A stretch of DNA of 19,389 bases. Source: Pigoraptor vietnamica (Eukaryota; Opisthokonta; Filasterea). Both the position numbers and the translations under genes were made by a program. Shown piece by piece: positions 1 to 8,741 of the stretch. Within the stretch, counting starts at the first letter, position 1. Every line of letters begins with the position of its first letter. Below the pieces are notes generated by a model. The model did not search any database, had not been told where the DNA came from, and saw only the letters and a list, made by a program, of their open reading frames with translations. The stretch covers positions 1 through 19,389 of the forward strand of contig CALSCQ010002796.1 of assembly GCA_943704525.1 (NCBI GenBank). The letters are read 5' to 3'.

Positions 1-516
1 AATTAGAGTCCGGTATGAAGGCTGAAACCACAGCGAACACACCTGTTCCGCTACAATGATGTTGGGGATAAACGCCGCGTGCGGAGAGAGAGGGGTTGCG
101 TCGGCGGGGCAATGATGCGCCGTTTTCTCTCCCTCTGCGGATCCACGGTGGCCATTTACGCACGCACGGCAGAAGGAATGGCCGCAGGGCCCAATGACGG
201 GGTCGACAAACACGCCACGACACAACCCACACCGCAGCCGCTCAGACACCGCGCCCACAAACACGCGCGGAAGAGCCCCTTCTCCATGGGGCGACGATGC
301 TGGCATTCTGAAAGGACCGCTGCAAAGGCCTATTTACGTTGCCTCGACCAGATGAATCCGAATACATTTGGGCATTTGTCACGTGACCAGCACCTGTCTT
401 CGGCACAACTGCGATGTTCCACATGCGAATGCGCCCCTATCCTCATAATCCTCATAATGTGCGTGGAAACAATTGCTCGACGATAGTCACATCAAAGTTT
501 TGCAAGCTCACTCAAC
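1..516. other. Left-end region without a recognised gene
   Basis: Open frames exist on both strands, including a plus frame at about 79-486, but none matches a family I recognise and the compositions look like GC-rich chance frames. A stretch near 297-355 reads CW..., then YLRCLD, a little like a CX9C mitochondrial protein, but the spacing is wrong and the second half of the motif is absent. The right part probably holds the PET100 promoter, including a palindromic CACGTG element at 378-387. Any gene to the left would lie mostly outside the window. Confidence 0.4.
378..387. promoter_or_regulatory. Palindromic E-box GTCACGTGAC upstream of PET100
   Basis: A perfect 10-base palindrome with core CACGTG lies about 130 bp before the PET100 start codon. 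This is the classic high-affinity site for USF/TFE/Cbf1-type bHLH factors. The placement suggests a promoter element, but other CACGTG hexamers occur in the window, so function is only inferred. Confidence 0.3.
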
Positions 517-963
517 ATGGGCGGCCCAAACCTTGAAATTTTCAAGGTGAGGCCTCTAAGTCGTTTTAATGCGCTTTTGCTGTTTCTGACACGCATGTTC
601 GCAGTTTGGTGTCTACGCGTTCTTCCCGGTTGCTGTATTCTATTTAGTTAATCGACCCGAATTTTATAACAACTACGTGGCTCCAGCGAAGGTTGGATTG
701 ATGGCGCCAGTTTTGGATTTTCGTTTAGGATTCGGTTTCTTTCGTATCTTAAAATTTTCATCACCGTTAACATAAAACGCAGGTGGCGGCATTTCCTCCT
801 GTGCGGCCAGAGGAGGTAAGATTAGGAATCTGTGCGAGCATCCTTTGTTATAAATTGTTTAAGAGTGTGACGTGCGTGTGCTCCTCCGCAGAGGCCGCCC
901 ATTGATATTGAAGGCATTCGTGCCTATCGAGAGGCCTTTATTATTCGCCGAAACAAAGACTGA
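517..963 (+). CDS. PET100: PET100 homolog, cytochrome c oxidase assembly factor
   Basis: PET100 is a small inner-membrane mitochondrial protein needed to assemble respiratory complex IV. Four short exons join in phase 0: 517-546, 605-691, 783-815 and 892-963. Donors are GTGAGG, GTTGGA and GTAAGA; acceptors end GCAG. The product is 73 residues, the same length as human PET100 as I remember it. It starts MGGPNLEIFKFGVYAFFPVA, matching the family's N-terminal LEIF signature followed by one membrane segment (about 11-25) with a PV pair and a following Asn. The C-terminal part is charged (RAYREAFIIRRNKD), as in the family. Each exon is too short to stand out alone, so the call rests on the joined frame plus the family signature. 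Confidence is high for the first two exons and good for the last two. Confidence 0.85.
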
Positions 964-1425
964 AGAACATAAATGAGAACATAGCGTTCCAAACGTGGAA
1001 TTTGTGACGCTTGAGGCATGTGAAGTATGCCAGACACTCTCAATAGTGTGGGTATGAAGTCTATGCTGCGCCATCAGATATACGTCATCTAAGCCCAGAT
1101 TTGGCCAAAGATTTTGCAGATGGTCCAATCACGTGTGCCCTCCCGCAAACAGAACAATGTAATTCAGTGCACGCGGAGACAGCTTGTGTCCAGGGATCAT
1201 TGTGCAGTCTCACAAAAGTCTGTATGCATTTTCTTAGACATACGAGGCAAAGGCAAGTCTTTTTGCCTGTGCATTAGTTTTTTGGTGTCATTCCCTCCAC
1301 CTCCTGGTTTCTGTGAGAGTGTCGGCGGGATGGGTGCAACGCTCCCTCCTCCCGTTCGATTACAAAATGATCGTTTGCACAATCCCCTCTATCCAGTTTG
1401 TGCTCTTCAATGTCGAACCGAGGAA
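964..1425. other. Spacer between PET100 and TEAD
   Basis: About 460 bp between the PET100 stop and the chosen TEAD start. The frame leading into TEAD stays open from 1114, with an in-frame ATG at 1330, so part of this may be 5' UTR or extra N-terminal coding sequence. No other gene or repeat is visible. Confidence 0.5.
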
Positions 1426-3216
1426 ATGTCTGAGCTTGACCCACTTCATCATATGGATTCAACGCACGTCTCTCAGCCCGACTTCCGCCATCTCGCGATG
1501 CTGGTGCCGAGTGGTGATGAGGAAGGTCAGCTCTGTCCCACTTCAGATAGAGATGGCGATTTTAGTGCGAACGGAAAAAACGTCGAGTCGGAGGACAACT
1601 CAGAGGACGCGTCCGAAGCACTCGATGACGCGTCGGTTGCTGCGGAGACAATTTGGTCGCGAGATATAGAAGAAGCGTTCGAGGAGGCACTCGCGATCTA
1701 TCCCCCGTGCGGTCGGCGCAAGATCATCTTGTCCGAAGACGGGCAGATGTACGGTACGTCTTTTTGTTGGTTGTGTAATGCTCATCGATATTAACCTATT
1801 TTCTCCTATGACCTATCCTTGCAGGAAGGAACGAGCTGATATCGCGATATATCTTCAAGCGCACAAACAAGAGGCGTACAAGAAAGCAAGTGTCGAGCCA
1901 CATACAAGTCTTGAACAGAAAGAGGATGCGTGATCAACGAAAATCCTCCAAGGTGTGTGAGCGAAAGTCTGTGCGCACGTGTCGTTTTATTTTTTTATTC
2001 ACTCTCTGTTATCGCAGACGAACGAGTCGAGCGCAACGCACGCGGTGCCGCAGAAGTCGTCACTCTTTTTCCCGGACGGTAATCCCGAGGGACCCGGTCA
2101 CGTCTCTCCACGAGGTTGTGTTGTCCCGGATAAGGGTACGCCACCTGAGGCGACCGGCACAATGCCTACTCACGGCGGCCTCTCAACTCCGTCGTCCGGC
2201 GGAGCCCCCCACGCGCAGTCGACCCTTGCGTGGGAGCACGCGCAAGCGTTTTCGCTTGTGCCGGCGTCTCCGATTGAAACGGGTGCGAACACCCCGCGAT
2301 CGGCGGTCTCGCCCGCTGCACACTCCCACTGGCATCCATGGCTCTTCTCGCTCGGCGGACTAGCGAAGGGAGGCATCGACGGCAGCGAGCCTCCGCGCGT
2401 GATGCTTCGGTCATTTGCGCTCTTCGTTGACCCAAATCCAGCCGATTCGGCTGTATTGGTACGTATGATGCACATCTATATTGTGCCGTATGGTTTCTCA
2501 TAGTTCACGCCGCAGAGCGACAAGCGCTACTACATCTTGCAGATGGATGAGGCTCCGTCGCACGAGGAGATCAACACAGTTGATATGCGAAATGTCGCCG
2601 ACAAGTTCCCCGGAATCGGCGATGTAGTCTCAAGTCATCCTCGTGCAGCCTACTATCTCGTCAAGTTTTGGGTAAGCAATCGCACTGGCCTGCGTGATGC
2701 CTATTATCTGCTTATTCGTTGAACCATCAGGGCAACATCAATCCCGGCTTCGAGGACGGGCTGTACGGTGCATTTGCGAACTTCGAGACGACCGAGAATA
2801 TCAAGTCAGTCGCGGTCACAACTACGGTCCATTCCTTCGGGGAGCAGGTGCTACAGCGAACTACCCAGGTTAGCGTCGCATGCCAAAGAATTGGTTGCGT
2901 TATAATGTTGTGGTTGGGATTTTTTTTAACGATACTTGATTCCATGCAGCTGGATGCCGTCGTTGTCGGGGGAACGGCGCTTTTCTCGCTGCAAAGTACA
3001 CCTCTGTGCGACGATCTTGTTGGCCTTATCAAAGGCTTGCGAAACCTTCAAAGCGTTCAAGAGACGAACGAAGTCCTTGATTACTTCTCGGTCACGCAGA
3101 CCGTTTTTCGCCCAGCCACGTGCGAAGTCGTCCTTTGCGTTTGCTACATGTTCGCTGTCACGGAAGCGGGCAGCGGCGAGTGTCAGTTCAACATCTGTAG
3201 GATGATCTCGTCTTAA
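1426..3216 (+). CDS. TEAD: TEAD/Scalloped-type transcription factor (TEA + YAP-binding domains)
   Basis: Sequence-specific transcription factor; in animals the DNA-binding partner of YAP/Yorkie at the end of the Hippo pathway. Six exons: 1426-1753, 1825-1952, 2018-2458, 2516-2671, 2731-2868 and 2950-3216, all phase-consistent, giving 485 residues. The TEA domain (about 77-143) starts at Trp77 and contains the near-invariant [15 protein letters not shown] and [13 protein letters not shown] blocks. An acidic stretch precedes it and a Pro/Ser-rich linker (about 153-270) follows. The C-terminal YAP-binding fold (about 270-485) includes [28 protein letters not shown] and a final ICRMISS. The start at 1426 has a purine at -3; the in-frame ATG at 1330 is an alternative. 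Oddities: His385 stands where animal TEADs have the palmitoylated Cys, and Cys replaces the conserved C-terminal Tyr. Family assignment is very secure; the N-terminus is less so. Confidence 0.95.
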
Positions 3217-3300
3217 GTCCATCGTGTTGCGCGTATGCGGCGTTGCGTTTCGATTCCTGTAAATAGTATACAACGAGATAACGATCATAATTTTTCATTG

Positions 3301-5932
3301 TTAGTCGTGCCCTTCTTCGCGATATCCTTTTTGGCTGTGCACTTGAGCGTTGGCGTGCAGTAAGGGAGCGACCTTCTTAAGAATCTCCATGACGAGCGGC
3401 GGATTCGACTGATAGATGTCCGCAAAACCCTCTGTAGCGAGGATTACTTCTAGTCGACGCACGATATAAGAAATGCAGTAAGATCGAAGTGCGCCAGCAT
3501 TGCCGCGGTCTGAAGCATTGCACAACGCGCAAACGTTATCATCATTGACAAGTGGTAGTAGAATAGACTCGCAAGTGCCGCGAAGATCTGCGCAAGAGCG
3601 GTTAGTTCAAACGTATGTCCGCCATGAATAAGTCTCTAATCGAAAATGTACGTACCATGAAGCCCATACTTGTCCGCCAAAAGGAGTAACTCAGCGCATG
3701 CGGAGGGCCCCTCAGACAGAAGTTGTTCGACGTCAATAGATGCTGCATACAAATATTTCAAGGCAGCTGCAAAGACTGAAGGACGAAAATCCGTGACGCG
3801 AACAGACCCGCCCCGCCCCTCTCCCCACTGTCCACCAGCGAACATGGCCGCGAAATACGCCGATCTTTGCGACAGCACCAGCGAGTGCGCCGCAATCTCC
3901 TCCGTCTGGCCTTCGTTCCCCACCACGAAGCGAACGTCGGCGCCACGGGACGTCGCGAGGAGGGACGCAGAGTCGTTCGCGAGCGAGCACAGCGCCCCCA
4001 AAAACGCTGCACCGCGCTCCGTGCGCGACACGAGGTGCGCCAGCGCAACGCGGGCAAAGCGCTCCGTGCGCGAATCGCCGCACGCGGCAGCGCGCCGGAG
4101 GGGAACGAGGAGATGGGCGGCGAGCATGGGCTGGAGGTACGTGGCCTGCCCCGGATGGTGGTCAGCACACGAACAATGCACGGCAGATCGCACGTGTTGC
4201 TGGTGCATGTGCTTGCGAAGGAGCCTTGTTCGGCGCACGGGCGCGCGTGCTATTGATGCGTACGTGCGTGAGAATGCGAGAAACGACGGAACAAAAACGC
4301 ACCGTGGACGAGAGGTGGCTCAGACAGAGCACCGCCAGCCGACGGCTTGCCGGCTCGCTGCCCACGACAAGGGCGCGCATGTGCACGAAGTGGCCCACGT
4401 CCCAGTCGACGTCCTGCGTGTTCAGCGCGTCCGCACTTCGCGCAACAAACGCGTCGACGCGCGCGAGAGCGTCCAGTTGCCGCAGCACGGCGCGGGCGGG
4501 CTCAAAGCTGTCGAGAAAGGCAATGGCAAGGCACGCGAACAGCTGCACCGCCGAGTCCGCGCTCTCCGTCAAGTCCACGAGGGTGGCAATGGCGCCTCTC
4601 TCCGCCGTGAGTTGTGCCCTGCACGCGAGTGCGGCGGTCAAAAGTGAGTGCGATGACCCCGTGGTGTTCGCGGCGCAACCAGTGCTCTGCTGGTCGCGCC
4701 GCTGGCAGACTAGGCGCACAGCCCACAACACTTGCAGAAAAAATGCACCCCGTAGAGAGTATGCGCTAACCGTATTTCTGGGCAAGTGCAGAGCTCCCAC
4801 AGGCAGCCGACGGCGGGCAGCTGCACGTCGCTCGAAGCGGCACGTGCCATGGCGACGAGTGGGGCGATGGCCGCACCCCCGCGCGCAAGCATAGACTTTG
4901 TTTCGTCAGGACCGAGGAGGTGCCAGACGGCCTTTGCGGCCGCGCGCTGAAGGGCGTCGTTGCCAGAGCGCGTGCACTCGATGAGCGGGCTGAGGGCGCC
5001 TGCGTCGGCGATGGCGCGCGCATTCTGCGGGGAGGAAATGGGCACATGACGGGTGCGGGTGAGATGCGCGCAGACAGCGTGGAGATGAAGTGGAGGGCGA
5101 GAAGGGGAAAGGGCCACACGTATCAACAGGTGTTCGGAAAGGGGACGAGACACAAAGCCCATTCGCACACACAGCGCACGCCCACGCGTGTCAACATGTG
5201 TTCTACAAGGAGGGAGGCGCGCACCTCTGCACTGTGCGCGGCAAGCTCCTGCAGACAGTGGCACGAGAGAATGCGGTTGTCCGTGTTCTGCGACCCGCGA
5301 CAGCAGGCGATGAGGCGCGGCAGTGCGCCCGCGGCCAGTATGAGCGCCTTGTTGGCCGCATCCAGCGAGAGGTTGGAGAGGCACGTGAGCGCGAGTTCCT
5401 GCACGAATTCATCGTGCGTGAGCGCAAGCCTTGAAAGACGTCGTCGTTTGACACAGAGAAATAGGAAAACCTTGGCATTGTTACTCAAGGGCTCCTCACG
5501 TAGAGTTGCAGACGAATCTCACGGCGCGACACACAAAGAAGTGTGGCGCCACATACAAAGAAGTGTGTAGCACCCACCTGAACGTACGAATTGTCGTGCG
5601 CGACAAGAGCCACGACAGGGGCGAGTCCACGCAGGTCGACCACAGCGCGTCTGCGCGCACGATGACATTAGCAGAGCGTGCACAACTATCAACACGCAGC
5701 ACTACACACGCACCTATTTTGCTCGTTTTCCAGCGCAAGGCACGAAAGTCTGTACAGTTGCTGCTGGATCTGTAAAACGAAAAACGAACGCAGTGAGAAA
5801 CCTCAGGGAAATTGCAAAGCGCTGACTATACTAAAAGGAAGCGCCTCTGACCTTGTTTTGGTCGTCTTGAGCCACCGCTGCAGCGAGTGCCTCAACGGCG
5901 CTGCCCACAGCCACGCGTTGCGCAGGGTCCAT
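3301..5932 (-). CDS. Armadillo-repeat plus BTB domain protein (ARIA/ABAP1-like)
   Basis: Likely a scaffold or Cullin-3 substrate adaptor, by analogy with plant ARM-BTB proteins. Eight exons on the minus strand: 5932-5852, 5769-5714, 5650-5588, 5429-5225, 5024-4771, 4618-4303, 4145-3656 and 3587-3301. Phases agree at every junction and give 583 residues. Residues about 1-365 are tandem armadillo repeats, with units such as CLALENEQNRRAVVDLRGL and ALTCLSNLSLDAANKALI. The BTB/POZ domain (about 393-500) has GADVRFVV, AAHSLVLSQRSAYFAAMF and LLLADKYGL. A short helical tail follows and ends EEGHD. The start ATG begins MDPAQRVAVGSAVEAL and no earlier in-frame exon is evident. The gene ends only 84 bp from the TEAD stop, so 3' UTRs may overlap. 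Domain order matches plant ARIA better than animal proteins, but orthology is not shown. Confidence 0.88.
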
Positions 5933-6576
5933 GGTGAAAGGCTGTGGATAAGGTCTGTCAATAGAAGGGAAAAAGTCAAACTGTTATGTGACGTTTTTTG
6001 AGTGGTTGAGCAATCGGCGAGCGAATGTTGTGTAGGGTGAGGGTTCTTGATCCGCGCGTCACAATGACGACACATGCGATGAGTAACAAAATCAGTAACA
6101 CAACGTCGTTGCCATCGCGACTGCCGCAATTTCGCTAGGCGCACTCGCTGACGTACGGCCAAAAAACAGCCCGCATTCTCTCTCCTCCCTCTTCCCTCTC
6201 TTTAAACACGAGGCGTGTCTCTTCTCTCTCGGCGTCCCTCTTTCTTCTCCTCTTTCTCCCTCACTTCACCCCTTTCTTTTCCTCGTTTCCCCCCACTTCA
6301 TACGTGAGCACGCTTTACGACCACGCAGCCCGTCGTTCTCCGCCTCCCGCTTTCCTCTTCCTTCTCCCGTTCACACACACTTTACCGACCGCACACATTC
6401 AAAAGTGCCCGTGCGCTGTGTGCAGCAGACTCCCATTGTGTCTGACACACCGTTGATCGATTAGACGCGCGCGCGGCATCGTTTTGCCCCCTCTCCGCTC
6501 GACACTTGGACGGCTCTTTCGGCGCATGCAGTGAACACGAGGCGGGGGTTGGCGCCCCCCTGTGTGTCCCACGAAG
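5933..6576. promoter_or_regulatory. Divergent intergenic region with a long pyrimidine-rich tract
   Basis: This 644 bp gap separates the start codons of the ARM-BTB gene (-) and the cyclic-nucleotide-binding gene (+), so it should hold both promoters. From about 6176 to 6380 the plus strand is strongly C/T-rich, with runs of CTCTCTCC, CCCTCTTTC and TTTCTCC. Such tracts sit near transcription starts in many eukaryotes. No TATA box or start site can be fixed. Confidence 0.5.
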
Positions 6577-8416
6577 ATGTTGTTCGCCGCCGCGCGCCAC
6601 CGGCAGTCCATTGCCCTCCAGGACATTGACCTGTCGAAGATTCGCGCGTATAATGAGCTCGTCGGCGTCGACGACGGCCTTCCCCCGGTTGCGCAGCGCT
6701 GCGTGAGCGTGCTCAAGGGCGAGTCATCGGACGAGAAGCCCCCGCTCTTCTCGAAGGAGGGTCCGTCTGAGGTCGTATACGGCGAGCGCGACTGGATTTT
6801 GCGCCGCAGCCCGACCAACCGATACCGTGTGGCTTTTGGACAGAAGGCGCTGCCGACGCCGCCCGCGGAGCCTGTCGACCCCATCCTTGCCGCACGACAG
6901 AAGCGCCTCTCGCGCGAGAAGAAGAAGACGGCGGAGGAGGAGACGGGGCTCGTGGCCGGGCCGAACGGGTTCCAGCTGGGCCCGCAGGCGGAGGCCGTCC
7001 TCGCAAAGAGCCACTACGAGCGCACGAACGAGGAAAAGCGGCTGTTGTACCGCAAGGTCAAGCACTTAAAGGCGCTGCAGAAGATGTCGCTGTTCGTCAT
7101 CGAGGAACTCTGCGCCGTGTTCGACCTCCTCCGCATCGAAGAGGCCGGTCACGTGCTCTTCAAGCAGGGCGAGCTCGGCACCACGTTCTACGTGCTGCTC
7201 AAGGGCAGCGTGTCCGTCATGGTCTCGAAGACCGGCAAGTTTGCGGACTCGAAGGAGGTCGTCGTGCTCCCCGCGGGCGCCGGGTTCGGCGAGGTGGCGC
7301 TGCTGAGCGGCGAGCGGAGGTCGTCGTCGATTGTGCTGCGCGAGCCGTGCGATTTTCTGGTCGTAGAAAAGGTCGACTACCTGCGAATCATGAAGTTCTT
7401 GCACGACAAGGACGGTGCGTTTTGCGCCGTTGATGCTCATGCGCGCTTTTGGCAAGCTGCTCGTGTTTGTGTTTTATGTCTTGTGCGTGAAGCTGTTGCG
7501 GTTGTTGCTGCGTAAGTGCGCGCCTGTATTGCAGCTGCTCGTGTTTGTGTTTCATGTCTTGTGCGTGACGCTGTTGCGGTTTGTTGTTGCGTACGTGCGC
7601 GCCTGTATTGCAGTCGCCCGTGTTTGTGTTTTAACACACGCCTTACGCGCGGCCGCACACAATATATCTCAGCCGCCATGCACTCCACATATTCAACCCC
7701 TTCTGTCGTCCAGATGGTGGACTGTAGTCGCCGTAATCCCTGTTGCACTCGTGATGCTCAAATGTGCGTCGCCTTCTCGCCACGCAGTTCAAGAGAAGCA
7801 GGAGTTCCTCCGCCGCATCCCCATCTTCGCGTCGTGGACGAACGACCAACTGCGCAACGTCTGCAAGTTCATCTCGTGGCGAACGTACAACGAGAAGGAC
7901 AAGATCATCACCGAGGGCGAGGCGGCCGCCGAGATGTTCTTTATTGCGTCGGGGATGGTGCGCGTCTACCGGCGGCTCCGAATCCTCGAGCGCGCGCGGC
8001 GACCCAGCACCACAAGCCCCTTGCACGTCGGCAAGACGGTACAGGTCGTTATGGGGACGCTGGGTGCGTGCGAGCACTTTGGGCACTGCGGCATCCTGAT
8101 GCGCGGTCCGCACACGATGACGGTGGAGGCGCTTGCCGAGACGAAGGTGGCGGTCATCAACGCCTTCAACACGGAGCACTTCCTCAGCCGCGTGCTGTCG
8201 ATATCGCCGCACAGTCTCAAGAGCGACAAGGAGCTGCGCAAGCTGAACGACCAGCACAAGCAGTCGTCGCAGTGGCGCAAGTTCAAGGACGCCGTCGTGA
8301 CGCAAATCTTTGTCGAGAAGACGGCGCGGAGGAGCGGCCTCAGCCCGTACGGGTTCATCGAGTTCCGCGACACAAAGTTGAACACGCCCGAAGGCAAGCC
8401 AGTGTGGCACGCCTGA
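6577..8416 (+). CDS. Protein with two cyclic-nucleotide-binding domains (CNBD2-like)
   Basis: Probable cAMP/cGMP sensor of unknown output. Two exons, 6577-7414 and 7788-8416, join in phase 1 (GTGCGT donor, CGCAG acceptor) to give 488 residues. The N-terminal 170 residues have no clear domain except a charged Arg/Lys/Glu-rich stretch (about 108-125). The first CNB domain (about 170-280) has GELGTTFYVLLKGSVSVMV and the phosphate-binding cassette FGEVALLSGERRSSS, with Glu239 and Arg248 in the ligand positions. The second domain (about 287-400) keeps the fold (ITEGEAAAEMFFIASG) but its cassette reads FGHCGILMRGPHTM, with Glu and Arg both replaced by His. There is no kinase domain, no dimerisation/docking helix and no pseudosubstrate, so it is not an obvious PKA regulatory subunit. 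ATG 6577 is the first ATG of the open frame and has A at -3. CNBD2 likeness is tentative. Confidence 0.87.
7456..7632 (+). repeat. 78-79 bp tandem repeat inside the CNB gene intron
   Basis: Two near-identical units, from about 7456 and 7534, followed by a partial third at about 7613. Each starts (G)CTGCTCGTGTTTGTGTTT and ends GTGCGCGCCTGTATTGCAG. The units carry GTAAGT (7512-7517) or GTACGT (7591-7596), and each ends TTGCAG just before the next, so splice-like sites are duplicated with the unit. The whole array lies within the 373 bp intron 7415-7787. Confidence 0.85.
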
Positions 8417-8741
8417 GCAGTCCGCGCGCGTCCTGTCTGTCGTCTTGCGTTCGCTGCGTGCGTGCGTGCGTTCGTGCCTTGCGATGTATGTACATTGATG
8501 CCAAGAATGGTGGGCGATTGTCCGGACCCCTTGTTTACCGTGTCCGCCAGCCATCCCATTGTCCCACTGTGCCACCACTGTCGTCGAATGACCTCGAATG
8601 CACCGCTGTGTGCGATTTCTTCAAAATGCACCGTTCGCGCTGTGCACTCGCGGGTGCATGTGTCATCCCGTCAGAACAACACGTGCGAAACGTGTACGCG
8701 CAGGATTACCGGGTCAAAGTCTCGCGGGGCGCCGCAATCAG
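8417..8741. other. Spacer between the CNB gene and the L-domain gene
   Basis: About 325 bp between tandem plus-strand genes. It contains a short GTGC-type simple repeat near 8457-8475 and no recognisable gene. It should hold the 3' UTR of the upstream gene and the promoter of the downstream one. Confidence 0.5.

Noticed and set aside
79-486. Plus-strand 135-codon frame with a CW...YLRCLD stretch, resembling COA6/CX9C mitochondrial proteins
   Set aside because: Thirteen residues separate the two cysteines instead of nine and no second CX9C follows; the rest looks like a chance GC-rich frame.
2166-2501. Minus-strand open frames opposite TEAD exon 3
   Set aside because: They are the shadow of a GC-rich coding exon whose plus frame fits the TEAD linker and splices correctly.
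3670-4894. Long plus-strand open frames of 222 to 325 codons
   Set aside because: Arg/Ala-rich antisense shadows of the ARM-BTB exons; no family resemblance.
6577-8416. PKA regulatory subunit
   Set aside because: No dimerisation/docking helix or pseudosubstrate site, a long unrelated N-terminus and a degenerate second pocket.
7643-8578. 311-codon minus-strand frame antisense to the second CNB domain
   Set aside because: Compositionally biased shadow of a real exon, and it crosses the intron boundary.
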